Below the pieces are notes generated by a model that did no database searches, was not told the DNA's origin, and saw only the letters and a list, made by a program, of their open reading frames with translations. From Prostheceraeus crozeri (lineage: Eukaryota; Platyhelminthes; Polycladida; Euryleptidae): DNA of 64,000 nucleotides. Each line of letters begins with the position of its first letter. The first letter of the stretch is position 1. Both the position numbers and the translations under genes were made by a program. The DNA lies in contig CAJQUW010014422.1 of NCBI GenBank assembly GCA_907163375.1, positions 1 to 64,000 on the forward strand, given 5' to 3'. Positions 1 through 10,820 of this stretch are shown piece by piece.

Positions 1-644
1 GAAAATCACTGAGAGAAATGAGAGCTAAGGTTATTTATTCCAAGGAAAAACTTGCCTAGATGTGCCAGACAGCCGATCGATGACAGTTTCGGGCCAGTCC
101 ACTAACATTGGAGATACGTTTTTCTTAGAAATCACAACAAATTCGCTGCTCAATGTGTGTGACAACTCTGGGGTCGTTCTATTTCAAAATTAGCTCGTTT
201 GAATTTAAGGGCTGACTTACGACCACTCCCTGTCAAAAAAATAAACGTGAGAATTGGGGGGGGGGCAAACCTCGACTTCAAGACATCACATTTCACGTCA
301 TTTTTCGATGAGAGCGGTCACAAATTGATATGATCATGCATTTTTACTTCCAAATAAGCCATTTTCGAAAAATTTGTTGGTCCCAATTTTTTCATGTGGC
401 CCAAGACTTTTTGACGAGGGACCCACGACTCATTTTCTCGCGGGAAATGCATCGATCTAGTTTGATTAAATGCGTTCGAATTTCTGCATCAGAAGCATCT
501 TTTTCCACAAGCATTCTACATTTGAGTCTTAAATTGAAACTCTGAAGCTGATAGCCGTAATTTTTGCAATTTATCAGTTTTGCGAAGCCGGAATATTGCC
601 TTTCTGACATCATGGAGGCTAGTTAAATGCTAAAACCAGACATA
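1..644. other. Non-coding, no gene recognised
   Basis: Unique-looking AT-rich sequence. It contains a run of eleven G near 257-267. Short open frames on both strands around 330-613 show no recognisable domain and I do not call them genes. Confidence 0.5.
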
Positions 645-803
645 TGATGAAGGTCGCCGTTGACACTCGAGGCAACTGCTGACAGCGGTCGCCGGGCAAC
701 GGTCGCCCACATACAGTCGAGGCGACCACCACCAGGAGTCGCCGGGCGGCGGCGACTTCGGCGACGCCGAGGGCTGTCGCGGCGACCGCTGGGCGACTTT
801 TGT
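645..803. repeat. GC-rich patch of GTCGCC/GGCGAC words
   Basis: A sharply bounded GC-rich block in AT-rich surroundings. The hexamer GTCGCC and its complement GGCGAC recur many times in both orientations, giving several local hairpins. The frames across it give low-complexity Arg/Ala-rich translations with no domain, so I read it as repeat DNA, perhaps the subterminal part of a DNA transposon, not as an exon. Confidence 0.5.
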
Positions 804-1113
804 GGTTGATAGGGATGCTTATGAAACGTGGTGAAACAATGGATATGATGACTAATTGAATAAACAGTGAATGATGACAAAAATGAAGATGCTTATTATG
901 ATTACATGTGATAAGGTGATACCGTATCACTCAAAACAATTGATAGGCTTAAAACAATCAAAAACACTCAAAACAATTGATTCAGCAATCCGCTCAATTC
1001 ATTCCCAATTCGTGTGAAGGAAGAGCCTTCCAGTCCGTTTTAGTGAAAATATGACTATTTGCAAAGAGAAGGAAATCCTTGTGCGATAAAACAATTTATT
1101 TTTCCAGCTAAAA

Positions 1114-1189
1114 TTTAAGGTCGGTGTCGTCCCTAAAAATCACGACACCGACACCGGAAAAAGGGCACGACACCGACTCCGCATCCCTG
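1114..1189. mobile_element. hAT-like terminal fragment
   Basis: The block ends with the complement of CAGGGATGCGGAGTC, the same 15 bases that open the element at 18843. Before that come repeated GACACC/GGTGTC words, so the end can fold on itself. A CAGGG start is typical of hAT termini. I found no matching left end, so this is probably a truncated copy. Confidence 0.5.
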
Positions 1190-1253
1190 CTGTCAGCATT
1201 TGTATGACAGCACTCTCTTCTTTGTCCTCGATCGCAGCTGTCGTCACATGCGA

Positions 1254-2207
1254 TTATCCAGTCGGCCAATGTCCTGAAAGAACTTTATGATCTTCTTGCA
1301 TCTCCGGGGTTGTGCATCCGGAGGAACTACCGGGTTCTAGCGTTGGTCCATCTGGGGCAGGTTGGATAATGTGGTCGATATTTTCTTCTCCGCAGTGCTC
1401 GTAGTTGGGGTTTTGTGTTTGCCCAATTCGGCAACGATGTGATGAGGTCAGCGTGGAATGTCCTGTTCTCATTTGGGCTTCTTTTCTCGTCATGAATATT
1501 TCCTCCTTTTCTGACCAGGTATTTTTCCATCTTTTGTAGTGTTGATTTTGGATGACATTGTTCTTTCTTCTAGTGAGCTTTTTGATACGATTCCTAGCTA
1601 TGTGTTTGATGACTGAAATTTCATCTTGTATTAGATTGTTAGCATCCATGGCTTGCAAATCTTTAGCTTCATCACCTTCTGTGCGCTCATGACTCGGGAT
1701 CCATCTTAGGCTGATGTCATTTGCCTTGATATTTGTAGAATGATTCCAGATTTTATCTCGTTCAGCTGTTTTTTGGTTCATGGGCCCTTTACTAAGCTCT
1801 TCTATGACACTTTTGTGAGGATGGTGATGATGGGTGGCGATGCTTTCTGTGGCTGCTTGAATAGCCGCCATTTCAGCATGGTAGGAGGAACAGTCCTGCT
1901 GCTTTCGAGATTTTCATTGTATGGTCTTTACAGGTAACTATAGCTCCACTTCCACCATTTGTTTGGTCTTTCATTACAGAGCCATCTGTCCAGGCTATGA
2001 AGCCTTTGCTTTCAACGATGTGATGTTTGAGCATGTTCTTTGTTTTCCTGTGAAGTTCGTCGCTATTTCCTTTTCTGTTGCAGGTTTCATGCAGATGAGT
2101 ATAAAACTTGACTTTGGGGATCTCTTCCCACGGTTTGCTTGTCGGTTGCTGTAGGATGGCACTAATCTCTGGCAGATAGTGTTTTGATTCCTTTGTTCAA
2201 AAAGCAT
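1254..2207 (-). pseudogene. LINE remnant with RNase H domain (I/Jockey type), frameshifted
   Basis: Read on the minus strand, this is the C-terminal part of a non-LTR retrotransposon ORF2. RNase H landmarks are visible: WTDGSV followed by GGSGAIV (about 2000-1920), then SSYHAEMAAIQAA near 1870, then LRWIPSHE near 1700. Downstream is an RTGH...L...RCRIG segment followed by a C..C-type tail (YEHCGEENIDHI, about 1360-1400), as in Jockey and I-like elements. TDGSV and AEM lie in different frames, so the copy has a frameshift and is dead. The sequence from 2207 to 2000 probably belongs to the linker between reverse transcriptase and RNase H. The clade is inferred from motif order only. Confidence 0.75.
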
Positions 2208-2252
2208 TTTTCCTTTGAGACTGACGTTATGTCAATTTTTTTTACGGATTTT

Positions 2253-2437
2253 GCGTCACTTTTTACCCCTACTGGGGCCTTGGACGGTGCTGACTTAAGT
2301 CAGACTTTGTTTGGAGCGTTGTGGTGCTTTGTAGTCCGGATGCCCTTCCTGCCGACTTCCAATGACACTTTCCGGGTTCGACCTCTGGACCATGAGATCG
2401 CTAGTCCAAGTACGCAACCACTGTGCCACGGACACCA
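2253..2437 (-). repeat. tRNA-derived SINE, copy 1
   Basis: On the minus strand it opens with a tRNA-like head: A box TGGCACAGTGG and a B-box-like AGGTCGAACCC. The body carries GGAAGGGCATCCGG and ends near AGTGACGC. The same head and body occur at 5034, 10185 and 35341, so it is a dispersed pol III family. The GGAAGGGCATCCGG box resembles tails seen in RTE-type LINEs, but that link is from memory. Confidence 0.75.
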
Positions 2438-3094
2438 CAATACAAAGCAATGTCAATACTACTTCAAATCATTCTATTGCTTTGATTACTGCTTCTCATA
2501 TAGGCCTATGTAGCTCAGACGTCAGATTTGATGGAATCATCTTTCTCTTCTGTGAAGCATCATGTTATCATTTTGAATCAGCCTAATCTGTTGCTGCGTA
2601 ACACAGACAGTTGGTTTCTAACGAATGCTCTTATCAGGCATGTTGATGCAACAAGTGCGCACAGAAGTTTATATGCGTGAATGAGCGATAGGTTCGCCGA
2701 TAGAGCAATTCGACTGCATCACCTGTGTTTTTGGCATTTCGTGTCTGAGCTACTGTGTTTACCTCCACCTGAATTCCGTAGCTGATATAAAAACAATGAT
2801 CTCGATAGTCTTAGTCAATTATTCATCTCGTCAAGATTAGGTAAAGGTTACGGTTCTCCACCATGTCGAGCCAGAAACAATTTACGGAGAGCGTAACGTG
2901 TTTAATTAATCAACTGTTTGTGATAAAAGAACATTGATAGTCGAGTCAGCCAAATCAAACCGCTACAAATCAATCGATGTTTCTTAAAATGAGCCTTAAT
3001 GTTTCGCAATAATGCAACGTTTTAATCCTGAAAATGTAAAGTTAAATCTCTCCCGTTTTTCGACGTAATTCTATATTCAAAATAATCAAAACTC
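2438..3094. other. Non-coding, contains first copy of a ~130-bp repeat
   Basis: No coding potential recognised. Bases 2868-3000 are repeated in the same orientation at 4440-4567 with about 90% identity by eye (shared words TTAATTAATCA, CTGTTTGTGATAAAAGAAC, CAAATCAATCGATG). Confidence 0.5.
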
Positions 3095-3131
3095 GCCCGA
3101 CACGTTTCGTCCTTCCGACAGTCTCAAGGGC
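3095..3131 (-). other. Hammerhead-like motif (degenerate), Penelope pLTR-type fragment
   Basis: On the minus strand: GCCC, then UUGAGAC in place of CUGANGA, a short stem with a GGAA loop, CGAAAC, then GUGUC and GGGC pairing with the first GCCC. Stem I, the GAAAC segment and the cleavage-type UC remain, but C3, G8 and A9 of the core differ from consensus, so activity is doubtful. It lies six bases from the MITE at 3137. Similar motifs occur at 13688, 25679, 46234 and 48535. Confidence 0.4.
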
Positions 3132-3136
3132 TTTTG

Positions 3137-3848
3137 CTATGATCGGCAATGATATCATTTTATATTTTTTATAATGAAAATACACCACTTTTGGTGAAAT
3201 GTACGTAATTAGATCTAGTCATGCGAATCTTTCGATTTACATTGCTATCATGCAACTTTTGCTGCTCTTAGGAATGAAATTGAAATTAGATTGTATACAT
3301 CATTGATGTATTACAAATAATGAAAGATCGAAGAAAGCAGTTTAGTCATACAAAGCTTCTTGTATATCAAAACTTAGGTAGGGCCTATGGTCTATACATT
3401 AGACATCGCAAGTTTTGATTTAAGCTTTATGTACTTGAATTACAAATATGCCTACAATATGCAATTGGTTAGGTCAACAGTATCTAAAGCACTGTTAACT
3501 GGCTAAAAATATTTAGATTACAGTCAAGACTTCAAAAACATCAAGACAGTGTTATTAATGAGTTGTTTGAGAATCTGTGTGATAGACAGACAGACTGACA
3601 GACAAAAGACTGCTGCTTTTCGCTACATGAATCAGCCAGTGGGGAAGAGACAATGGTAGATCAACGCGAAAGAGACTAAGTTGACTGCAGATACAAAATG
3701 CGAAATCTATGATTAGAAAACGAAAAATGCAAAACAAAAATTTTTTGAGAGTTGTCATTTTATAGTCTTAGTCTCAAAAATAAAATGATTTCATTTTTCC
3801 TCCAGAATTAAGTTAATATTGATATCACTTTATCATTGCTGATCTTTG
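3137..3848 (-). mobile_element. hAT-like MITE, copy A (712 bp)
   Basis: The ends are inverted repeats of the form CWAWGATCGGCAATGATATC: CTATGATCGG at the left, and the complement of CAAAGATCAGCAATGAT at the right. The flanks give an 8-bp duplication with one mismatch (GGCTTTTG 3129-3136, AGCTTTTG 3849-3856), the length expected for hAT. The interior is homologous along its length to 13450-14387 and 53555-54202 (both opposite orientation), e.g. AACTTAGGTAGGGCCTATGG. It has no ORF of transposase size, so it is non-autonomous. Confidence 0.75.
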
Positions 3849-3856
3849 AGCTTTTG

Positions 3857-5033
3857 GGATACATGTGTTGAAAACATTTAGAGATCAGATTTATAGCAAA
3901 TCACTGGTCAGGTCAGGGCAACTCATCAAAATCAGCTTATGAGACGTCTGTTTCACTGGCATTATTTTCACGCAATGTAACGCGACGTCAGTCATCCTTA
4001 ATTATCGTAGTTGTCGACGCGCGTGTTTTGTATTTTGTCCAAAATTTGTTTAGAGCTAAAATCACCAATGGAGTCAATCACTTCAGCGCATGGTTCTAAC
4101 AATGTTATGTTCTAGTCAAATCATTTTTATCTACTCTCTTTGAAACTGCGTCGGTGAGTTGTTCGTTGATCAAACTTCTAAAACGTCGACATTTTTGAAC
4201 CTATGTACTTCTTTTTGGCTATGGATATGCGCACGAGATTCATAAAATTTAGCATATTTATGCTGGAATTTATTCTGCTGAAACGCTCGATTATCAAGAA
4301 ATAGTTGACAAGTACACTCAATGGTATGACTTGTTCTTTTAATGTCTGTGGTAAGTTTTGCAGATTTTTTGATGTGTGATACGTACAGGTATCTATATCT
4401 ATTCTTTAATTTATTGATTTTTCTTAAAAATCTTTCTCCAAAAACATTTTATGGAAAGCGTAGCGTGCTTAATTAATCAGCTGTTTGTGATAAAAGAACG
4501 TTGATAATCGAGTGAGCCAAAGCAAAACGCTACAAATCAATCGATGTTTCTTAAAATGAGCTTTAAACAGGAAGAGTAAAAAGACATGAAGTCTAATTAA
4601 TATTCCTTGTTAGTTTAGTTGTTACAGGATGAGAATATCAGATGATGCAGCTTCAAAACCACCCGTTATTGTCATCTCGTTCTATTAACTACTACGTAAT
4701 TTTGTGAATTGTTTCTAAGACACGTCTACTGTAACCGTTAAATGATTCAGTGCCATTAGTATCGTTATTGTGTTTGTGCTTTTCGAAGTAACGATTGCAA
4801 CGATTGTTATCAAAACAGAATTTGCCAGAAAATATATGGCTTAATATGATCATAGTCAGTGTTTTCGTTCATACTTTTCAGCGTTTCTCAATGAACACAA
4901 CAGTCCTTGGTACTTTTGGGTTATCTCCCCCCCCCAAGTTTTTCAAATTTGTCTAAAATCTGCAAAAGTGAATCAGTTGTCACCAAACTTCAGGTACACG
5001 TAATATAGAAAGGCATATTATTGTCTACCCACA
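3857..5033. other. Non-coding, contains second copy of a ~130-bp repeat
   Basis: AT-rich, with no exon recognised. Bases 4440-4567 repeat 2868-3000 in direct orientation. A run of C lies near 4928-4936. Confidence 0.5.
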
Positions 5034-5233
5034 AGTCTCCGTCGGGCACAGTGGGTTATAAGTGCTTGGCCTATAGCGAATCTTTTGGTTCCTCAGGAAG
5101 GTCCGAGCCCCTAAAAGTGTTCATTGGAGAAAAGTCGACAAGAGAAGGGCATCCGGAGTAAAAGTACTAAAACGCTCCATGAGTCTGACTATGTCACCAC
5201 CGTCCAAGCCCCAAGTATGGGGAGTAGTGACGC
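5034..5233 (+). repeat. tRNA-derived SINE, copy 2
   Basis: Same family as 2253-2437. The head has GGCACAGTGG, a diverged B box (AGGTCCGAGCCCC with an inserted base), then GAAGGGCATCCGGA and the CCGTCCAAGCCCCAAGTATG body ending near GTGACGC. Small indels against the 35341 copy show it is old. Confidence 0.75.
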
Positions 5234-6149
5234 TAAAGCTTCATCATCAAGCTTCATCAAACAAAAATTTATGCAAATCCGACAAGTACTTTTTGCATGG
5301 GAGACGATAACGTGAAGAGTAGCAGTTTCAGCTGCTTGATCTGACTTTTCCTGTTCGACGCATTATTGTTACTCGTGTGTGCATTGTTCTCTCTCCCTCT
5401 TCGTCTCATCCACTGCTACTTGAAGTTTTCCCACGACCACTACCTTTTTTAAGTTAAATATGTTAGGGATATGGCCTGGTCATCATCACCTCCCGAGTTG
5501 TCGGGAAGAAATGGACTTTGTTGAGACCTCAAGTATTGCTTTTTCCTGCACTATAAGAAACGATGGAAGTCAGAAGAAATCAGATCAAGTACTTGACAGA
5601 TGCATCGCTATCGCTTCCACTTTTTATGCTATCGCCCCTAATCCAAAAAGTACTTGCTCGATTTGTACAAATTTTGGTATGTAGGTGAGAAATATCCTCA
5701 CTGACGGGTACATAACGTTTTGTGACGATTGATTCATTTCTACGAATTTTAGACAAATCTGAGAACGTGGGGGGAGACAAAGACATAAGTACCCATTCCT
5801 TACATGGACAAGAGTTCAAAAATCTGTCACGGAGTAATAGTGGATTCAAAGCTTCACATTGCAGCTTTGTAACTTGGTTTGCTTGTGTAGCAGGTTTTTG
5901 GAAGCTCTAGAAAAATCCCAAAATGTCAGTTGTGGAACATGAGCTGACACCTTGCTTGTCAGAATTGCGTGATCGATGTATAAAATGTCTTTGGCAACAT
6001 AACGTAACAAAGGATTTTGAAATAAAATGTTATGTCGATCGACATGTGATCACATATTATCACATGTTCAGAGGATAAATAAAGTTCATTATTATCAATG
6101 ATTAATTCTTATACTGTAATTGGATGACTGATGATCTACCAGACGCATA
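5234..6149. other. Non-coding, no feature recognised
   Basis: Several short open frames on both strands overlap each other around 5460-5910. None shows a domain or convincing splice boundaries. I see nothing else here. Confidence 0.4.
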
Positions 6150-6330
6150 GGACGAAGTGACAACTCAAATCCATGCTTTCTTGCTAATTCTCGTTGTCGG
6201 ATCTTTCATAGAAGAGCTAGATTGTGGAATAGGCTTCATGTGGAGGTATTTTCAATATCTGTCAGTGTTGAAGCATTCAAGAAGGCTGTCAATAAGCTTC
6301 CACTTATCTCTATAGAGAGTTGATAATTTG
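6150..6330 (+). pseudogene. CR1/L2-like LINE 3' end fragment
   Basis: The plus-strand translation gives the typical C-terminal end of a LINE reverse-transcriptase ORF: SDNSNPCFLANSRCR, then RRARLWNRLHVEV, then SVEAFKKAVNKLP, then a stop near 6323. The pattern 'RLWN.LP...FK..L' before a stop is characteristic of CR1, L2 and Jockey-type elements. Only the last ~55 codons survive, as expected for a 5'-truncated insertion. Confidence 0.6.
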
Positions 6331-6729
6331 GGTATTTTGTCCTATGTATTTCTGTTATGTTATCTTGATTTTATCTTATCGTATTTTTCGTTATTTTTTT
6401 CTGCCATCACGAGCATCTGTTATTAGTTAGTGCCTATTTGAATGAAAATTGTCATCCTCCAGGAATCTCGGCAAACTACATAAAATGCACTAAGATTAAG
6501 CCTACTGTACAAAATAATAAATCTGCAATTAAGTTTGAATAAAGGAAAATAAAATACATGCGAAATTACAGTATAGGTGCTAAACTTGCTAGAATTGACC
6601 ACAGCGTCATTAGTTATTTTACATCCCCAATTGTCTCTTTACTGTACCACTTTACGTTCAGTATCTCTGTTATTAGCCTGCTTAGTTCTACAGTTATGAG
6701 TTATTTACTTTTTGATACACACTGTTGCA

Positions 6730-7190
6730 TTATTTCTCAGTGATAATTCCTTTTCTGCCAGTGATAATCTCAATGATTTTCTGCATAAAGTGGAGCTCTG
6801 TTTGTGGTGAACCTTTGGAACCGCCCCAACCCCACATTTTCCGTTTAGATTCACTTCTCTCGCTCCTGTGTAGTCTCATTTTATGACCACCTTCGCAAAA
6901 GCGGTGAGTGTGTAAAATTCCTCTGGTTTGGAGAAAATTTACTGCACTGGCTTTGTCGTTCACTGTAGACAACAACCTCACAAAGTTCATGATCACAACT
7001 GTATATGACATTTGCTTTCGAATCAGATATTCTAAATATCCATGGGTCCAATCCTTCATGCCAGGGTTCAAGTAAAACGTCTCAGTGCTGATTGTGCTAT
7101 CCTTCTATGACAGTGCAATCTTATCCTTAACCCAAATTTCGACGAACGTTGGAGAAATCGGATGGGGGGGGTAGGATAGAAGTACTATGT
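6730..7190 (-). mobile_element. Merlin-like transposon fragment: N-terminal transposase and 5' end
   Basis: The minus-strand frame at 6730-7071 contains DKASAVNFLQTRGILH, then HRFCEGGHKMRLH, then an R-rich segment and KMWGWGGSKG, then HFMQKIIEIITG. This order (FL...RG.L....C..G..M.L, a Trp/Cys segment, then ..KI...I) matches the N-terminus of Merlin/ISXO2-type transposases, though key Cys residues are degraded. Upstream on the minus strand, 7160-7182 holds a run of pyrimidines and the complement of GGATAGAAGTAC, which matches the terminal repeats of the element at 10821-12103. That element also shares the YLNPGMKDW segment in the same position. The 3' half is absent. Confidence 0.6.
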
Positions 7191-10184
7191 TGTCGTTTTA
7201 GTACCGTGTTTTGAGCCGGTTCATCATGGAATCGGCATAACTCCAGCACATTCGTTATTCGTTCGACTAATACACGATGCATCCGAATTGGTGATTTTCA
7301 CTGAAAACGAACGCTTCCCAATTATCAACTAGCTTCCCTTCAGAATGACTAAGGATTATGTAATGTATTTACTACCACATGTGCGTTCAATCGTCTGTGT
7401 ACGCGCGGTCTGACAAGCCGAGACGATCTGTTTGAAGAGTGTATCGCATTCTTTTACATGTTTTAAAAGGTTAACTGACGTTCAATATCACTTTCAGCTG
7501 TTCGGTGGCGGGTTTTGTTAAGCGATGGTTCATATGGCTCCTTGATTTCAGAGGAGACGGAAGTGTTTTTCAATTCATTTTAGGAGAGATTGTAATGGAA
7601 TAAATTAAAGGAATTGAAATTACAATTTTTTGGTGGTTTTGTAGATAGGCAATGTTGGATACCTTGATTTTAAAGTTATACATAGTAAACTTGGGTTTCA
7701 AATTAATATACTGGCATATACTATAATCAAGTCACAAAAATTAACAGTTTGTTGTGAACCTTATGAGAAGTAACTAAATGATGATTTTTATCAAAATTCC
7801 ACTCAATTCACAGAATATTTCAAAAATGAAATGCTCTTGATTATTATCTATTTCATTCTGGACTTGACAATACCGCGCATTGGAAGTTCGTACATATCAT
7901 ATTTGTTGTGAGTTTACATGTATTTTGTTGCATTTGTGCATATTGAATTTTTATATATTCCGCATATTTTACATCTTCGCAGTTATCTTCACACCCTTAA
8001 CTTTCTGCGATAGCCGACATCCAAAATGAATTCATTCCAATTTCGTATTCTAAATATGTTTAACCATGCACTCGCTACATTAGCTATAATATTAATTAAG
8101 TATATTATATTTCTGAATTTATTATGTGTAATATTTCTGTGTTTATATTTCTGAATGATAAAATGAAGACAATATCTCTGTATTGAGCAATGTGTAATTC
8201 AATCATAATTAAATCAAAAATCTTCAATTAGTCAGTATTTCACCGTAGGTTAACTTAACGGAAAGTTTTATGATCACTTCGTTTACTTAATTCTACTCAT
8301 TTACTGAAAGTTGGGCTTGGGTTTTGACCAAAGTTTAGGCCCAAAACTTGTATTGGGTATACCCAACACAAGTTGTTGTCCAACCTTGTCGTAAGTATTT
8401 CTGCGGTAAATATTGCCTCATTTATCCATGCCAAATCTCACGCTTATAGAAGAAGCTCATGGGCTTTTATTCAGCGCCTATGCTATCAGATGCCAAATTT
8501 AAGGGACCACATTGTTGGGAAGCCCTTTTCATCTATCTTGTGAGTTGCTTTTCATTTAGAATTCCGTTCAGTGACTCACTAAGTGAGAATTGTGTCGCTA
8601 AAAATACATATCGTAAAGCTATCGCAGTAATTTTTTAAAAAAATTGAACAGTGATGAAGTAACCAATCGCTAGAATTTGTGGCTGTTAGACTCCCTAGAG
8701 ATGTTTTGCAATGATAGCAGCTGCTCATTTGACATTAATTACTGTTGCTTGCTGGTGACCATTTGATTTTAAATCCGTTAGTGAACAACAGAGCTGAAAT
8801 GATAAGCAGCTTAAGTTAGGTTTACTACTTGATTATTGCCAAAGTGAAGCCCTGTGCTTCTAATTAGCGCCAACTTTTCGTTCTGAAATTGGCGAAAATT
8901 AGTAAAAGCCAATCAATAAGTCAATTACGTGCAGAAAATGATTAATATCTTTTCATGAAATTTCAGCTGCCTGGCATTAGAAGCAGTTATAGTACGGTAA
9001 TTGTCATAAGTAGAAATTTAATCCCAATATCTTAAACATCAATATAAGTAGGCCTGCAATAAACATGTACCTCATTTCAGTTGTTCTACTAGCTCGTGAG
9101 TTACCGAAGCTGTAATATGCCAGTGCTCAGTTCATGCTGTTAGGAATGTGATATTGATCTGTGTATTGATTGAGTGATTTTGATCCCTTCTTTAGTCTCG
9201 AATACTTCCATTTTAAGAGACAACTATTTTGTTGTTTCAAACTAATGAATAAAAACCTTAATTGCCATGTGCGTGTGTGTTTGTGTGCATCATGCATTTG
9301 AAAGTGTAACTGCTAGTGGAAATTTGTTGCATACTCGTCATTATGCATAAATACAGCTTCTCATCAGTGTTGGAAAACGTTTTCTTTTTCAAAACGGGTA
9401 CTGATGTCGCTTTGTCTGCGCATTTCATATTTTATCGATTTCAGTTATGTAGAATGATGAGATTTTCACACATAAACGGTAGAATAGCTCATCCACAAAT
9501 TCCCCTCTGCGTGTATACAGCTCAAGAGCTGTTCACTATGTCAAAAAAGATTCTCCATGAATAATTCGTGATTTCAACATATTTCGGCATGCTAAGTCGT
9601 AAGAGGGATGTAGGATCTTTGCTCGGAGACTCTAGGGAGTCGGACTTGTATATGAAGACACTTTTTGGCACTTTGCAAGTTTCTGTGATTGCATGCAACG
9701 GTTACAATGAATCAACTAGTCTGCAAAGTATCTATTCATCAAATTCGACGTAAAATGCTTCTGAAATTTGCTGAAAACGTTCAATAGAGTAATGACGAGG
9801 AGCTTATTGAATAAATATTAAGATACTTATGTGATTATCTCCTCTCCAAGTTTTCCAATGTGGTTATATCCCAATCAATCGCTAATAAGCTTTGAATACT
9901 AGTGAACGGCGGTATTTTCCATCTTACAACTTGGATATGAGCGCTTAATGAAATGGAGACGAAAGTGAGAAAAGGATGTCTGCTGATCATACATTCACAT
10001 AGAAAGTGGCAACATTGAGTTATTATGATCGAGAGTAATCTGAACTAGAGTTACATAGTGATGAGCATTATAGCTTCTAAGAAATCTATGAATCAGTTGA
10101 AATATTGGCAATGAATACATTGTACATCACATGTGCGTTAGTCCAAATTTCAAAGCATATTTGAGGAGCCTTTCTAGCGTTAAA
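7191..10184. other. Non-coding, AT-rich; one 28-bp palindrome
   Basis: Three kilobases without a recognised gene or repeat family. Bases 8346-8373 form a near-perfect 28-bp palindrome (half-site ACTTGT.TTGGGTA, one mismatched pair) next to repeated TTGGG and GGCCCAAAAC words. Short frames at 9316-9753 show no domain. Confidence 0.45.
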
Positions 10185-10312
10185 TGTCACTACACCCCTA
10201 TGGTATTTGGTGCGGTTGCCGGTCCTGCCAACTTCCACTGACACTCTCGGGGCTCGACCACGCGATCGAAAGATCATAAGACCAAGCACTTAACCATTGT
10301 GCCACAGAGATC
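10185..10312 (-). repeat. tRNA-derived SINE, copy 3, internally deleted
   Basis: On the minus strand the head (TGGCACAATGG, GGTCGAGCCCC) and the start of the body are kept. The GCATCCGG segment is missing and the sequence rejoins near the family's 3' end (AGGGGTGTAGTGAC). This looks like an internal deletion of the SINE at 2253, 5034 and 35341. Confidence 0.65.
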
Positions 10313-10812
10313 AGTGATCATATTTATGTTTTGCACGTGTGTTATTCATTCCATCAGATAATTTTATTGTCAATCGTCAAAATGCTTCTGAAGATCATTG
10401 GTTAAAATGTTTGAGTACGTGATCTTGAGAATCGATCGCGATCTTACCGTGAATTGTCGGTGATCAAATACTTGATACAATTCATTGTTTACTATTTCGA
10501 CCCGGTATGACTCGTCAATTGGAACACTCAATGATTCTACTGCGCTCCTCAATTCCTTAGTACGGATTTCAATGTGTTTAGCATTCATAGTTCAGTTTAC
10601 TCAACATGGAAAGGTGCAAAGACGCCTTATTGTGGATCTTCCAATCAGCCATTCAGATCTATGAGAAGTGCATGAATATAAGCTCTTGCTTGAACTATGA
10701 AGTTTAGTTAGAACTATCTTGTCAACAATCTTTCTTCGTCTTCTTCCGCACGCGTCGACTAGCTTCCAAAGGGACGTAATGCACGAGTATTTATTGTAAC
10801 TGTCATCGCAGT
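10313..10812. other. Non-coding, no feature recognised
   Basis: Short minus-strand frames (10370-10870) carry no identifiable domain. The right part abuts the Merlin-like element. Confidence 0.4.
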
Positions 10813-10820
10813 GATTCACC

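Noticed and set aside
330..613. Overlapping open frames on both strands
   Set aside because: No domain, no splice signals of note, and mutual overlap; most likely chance frames.
5460..5910. Cluster of 60-90-codon frames
   Set aside because: Frames overlap on both strands without any recognised motif.
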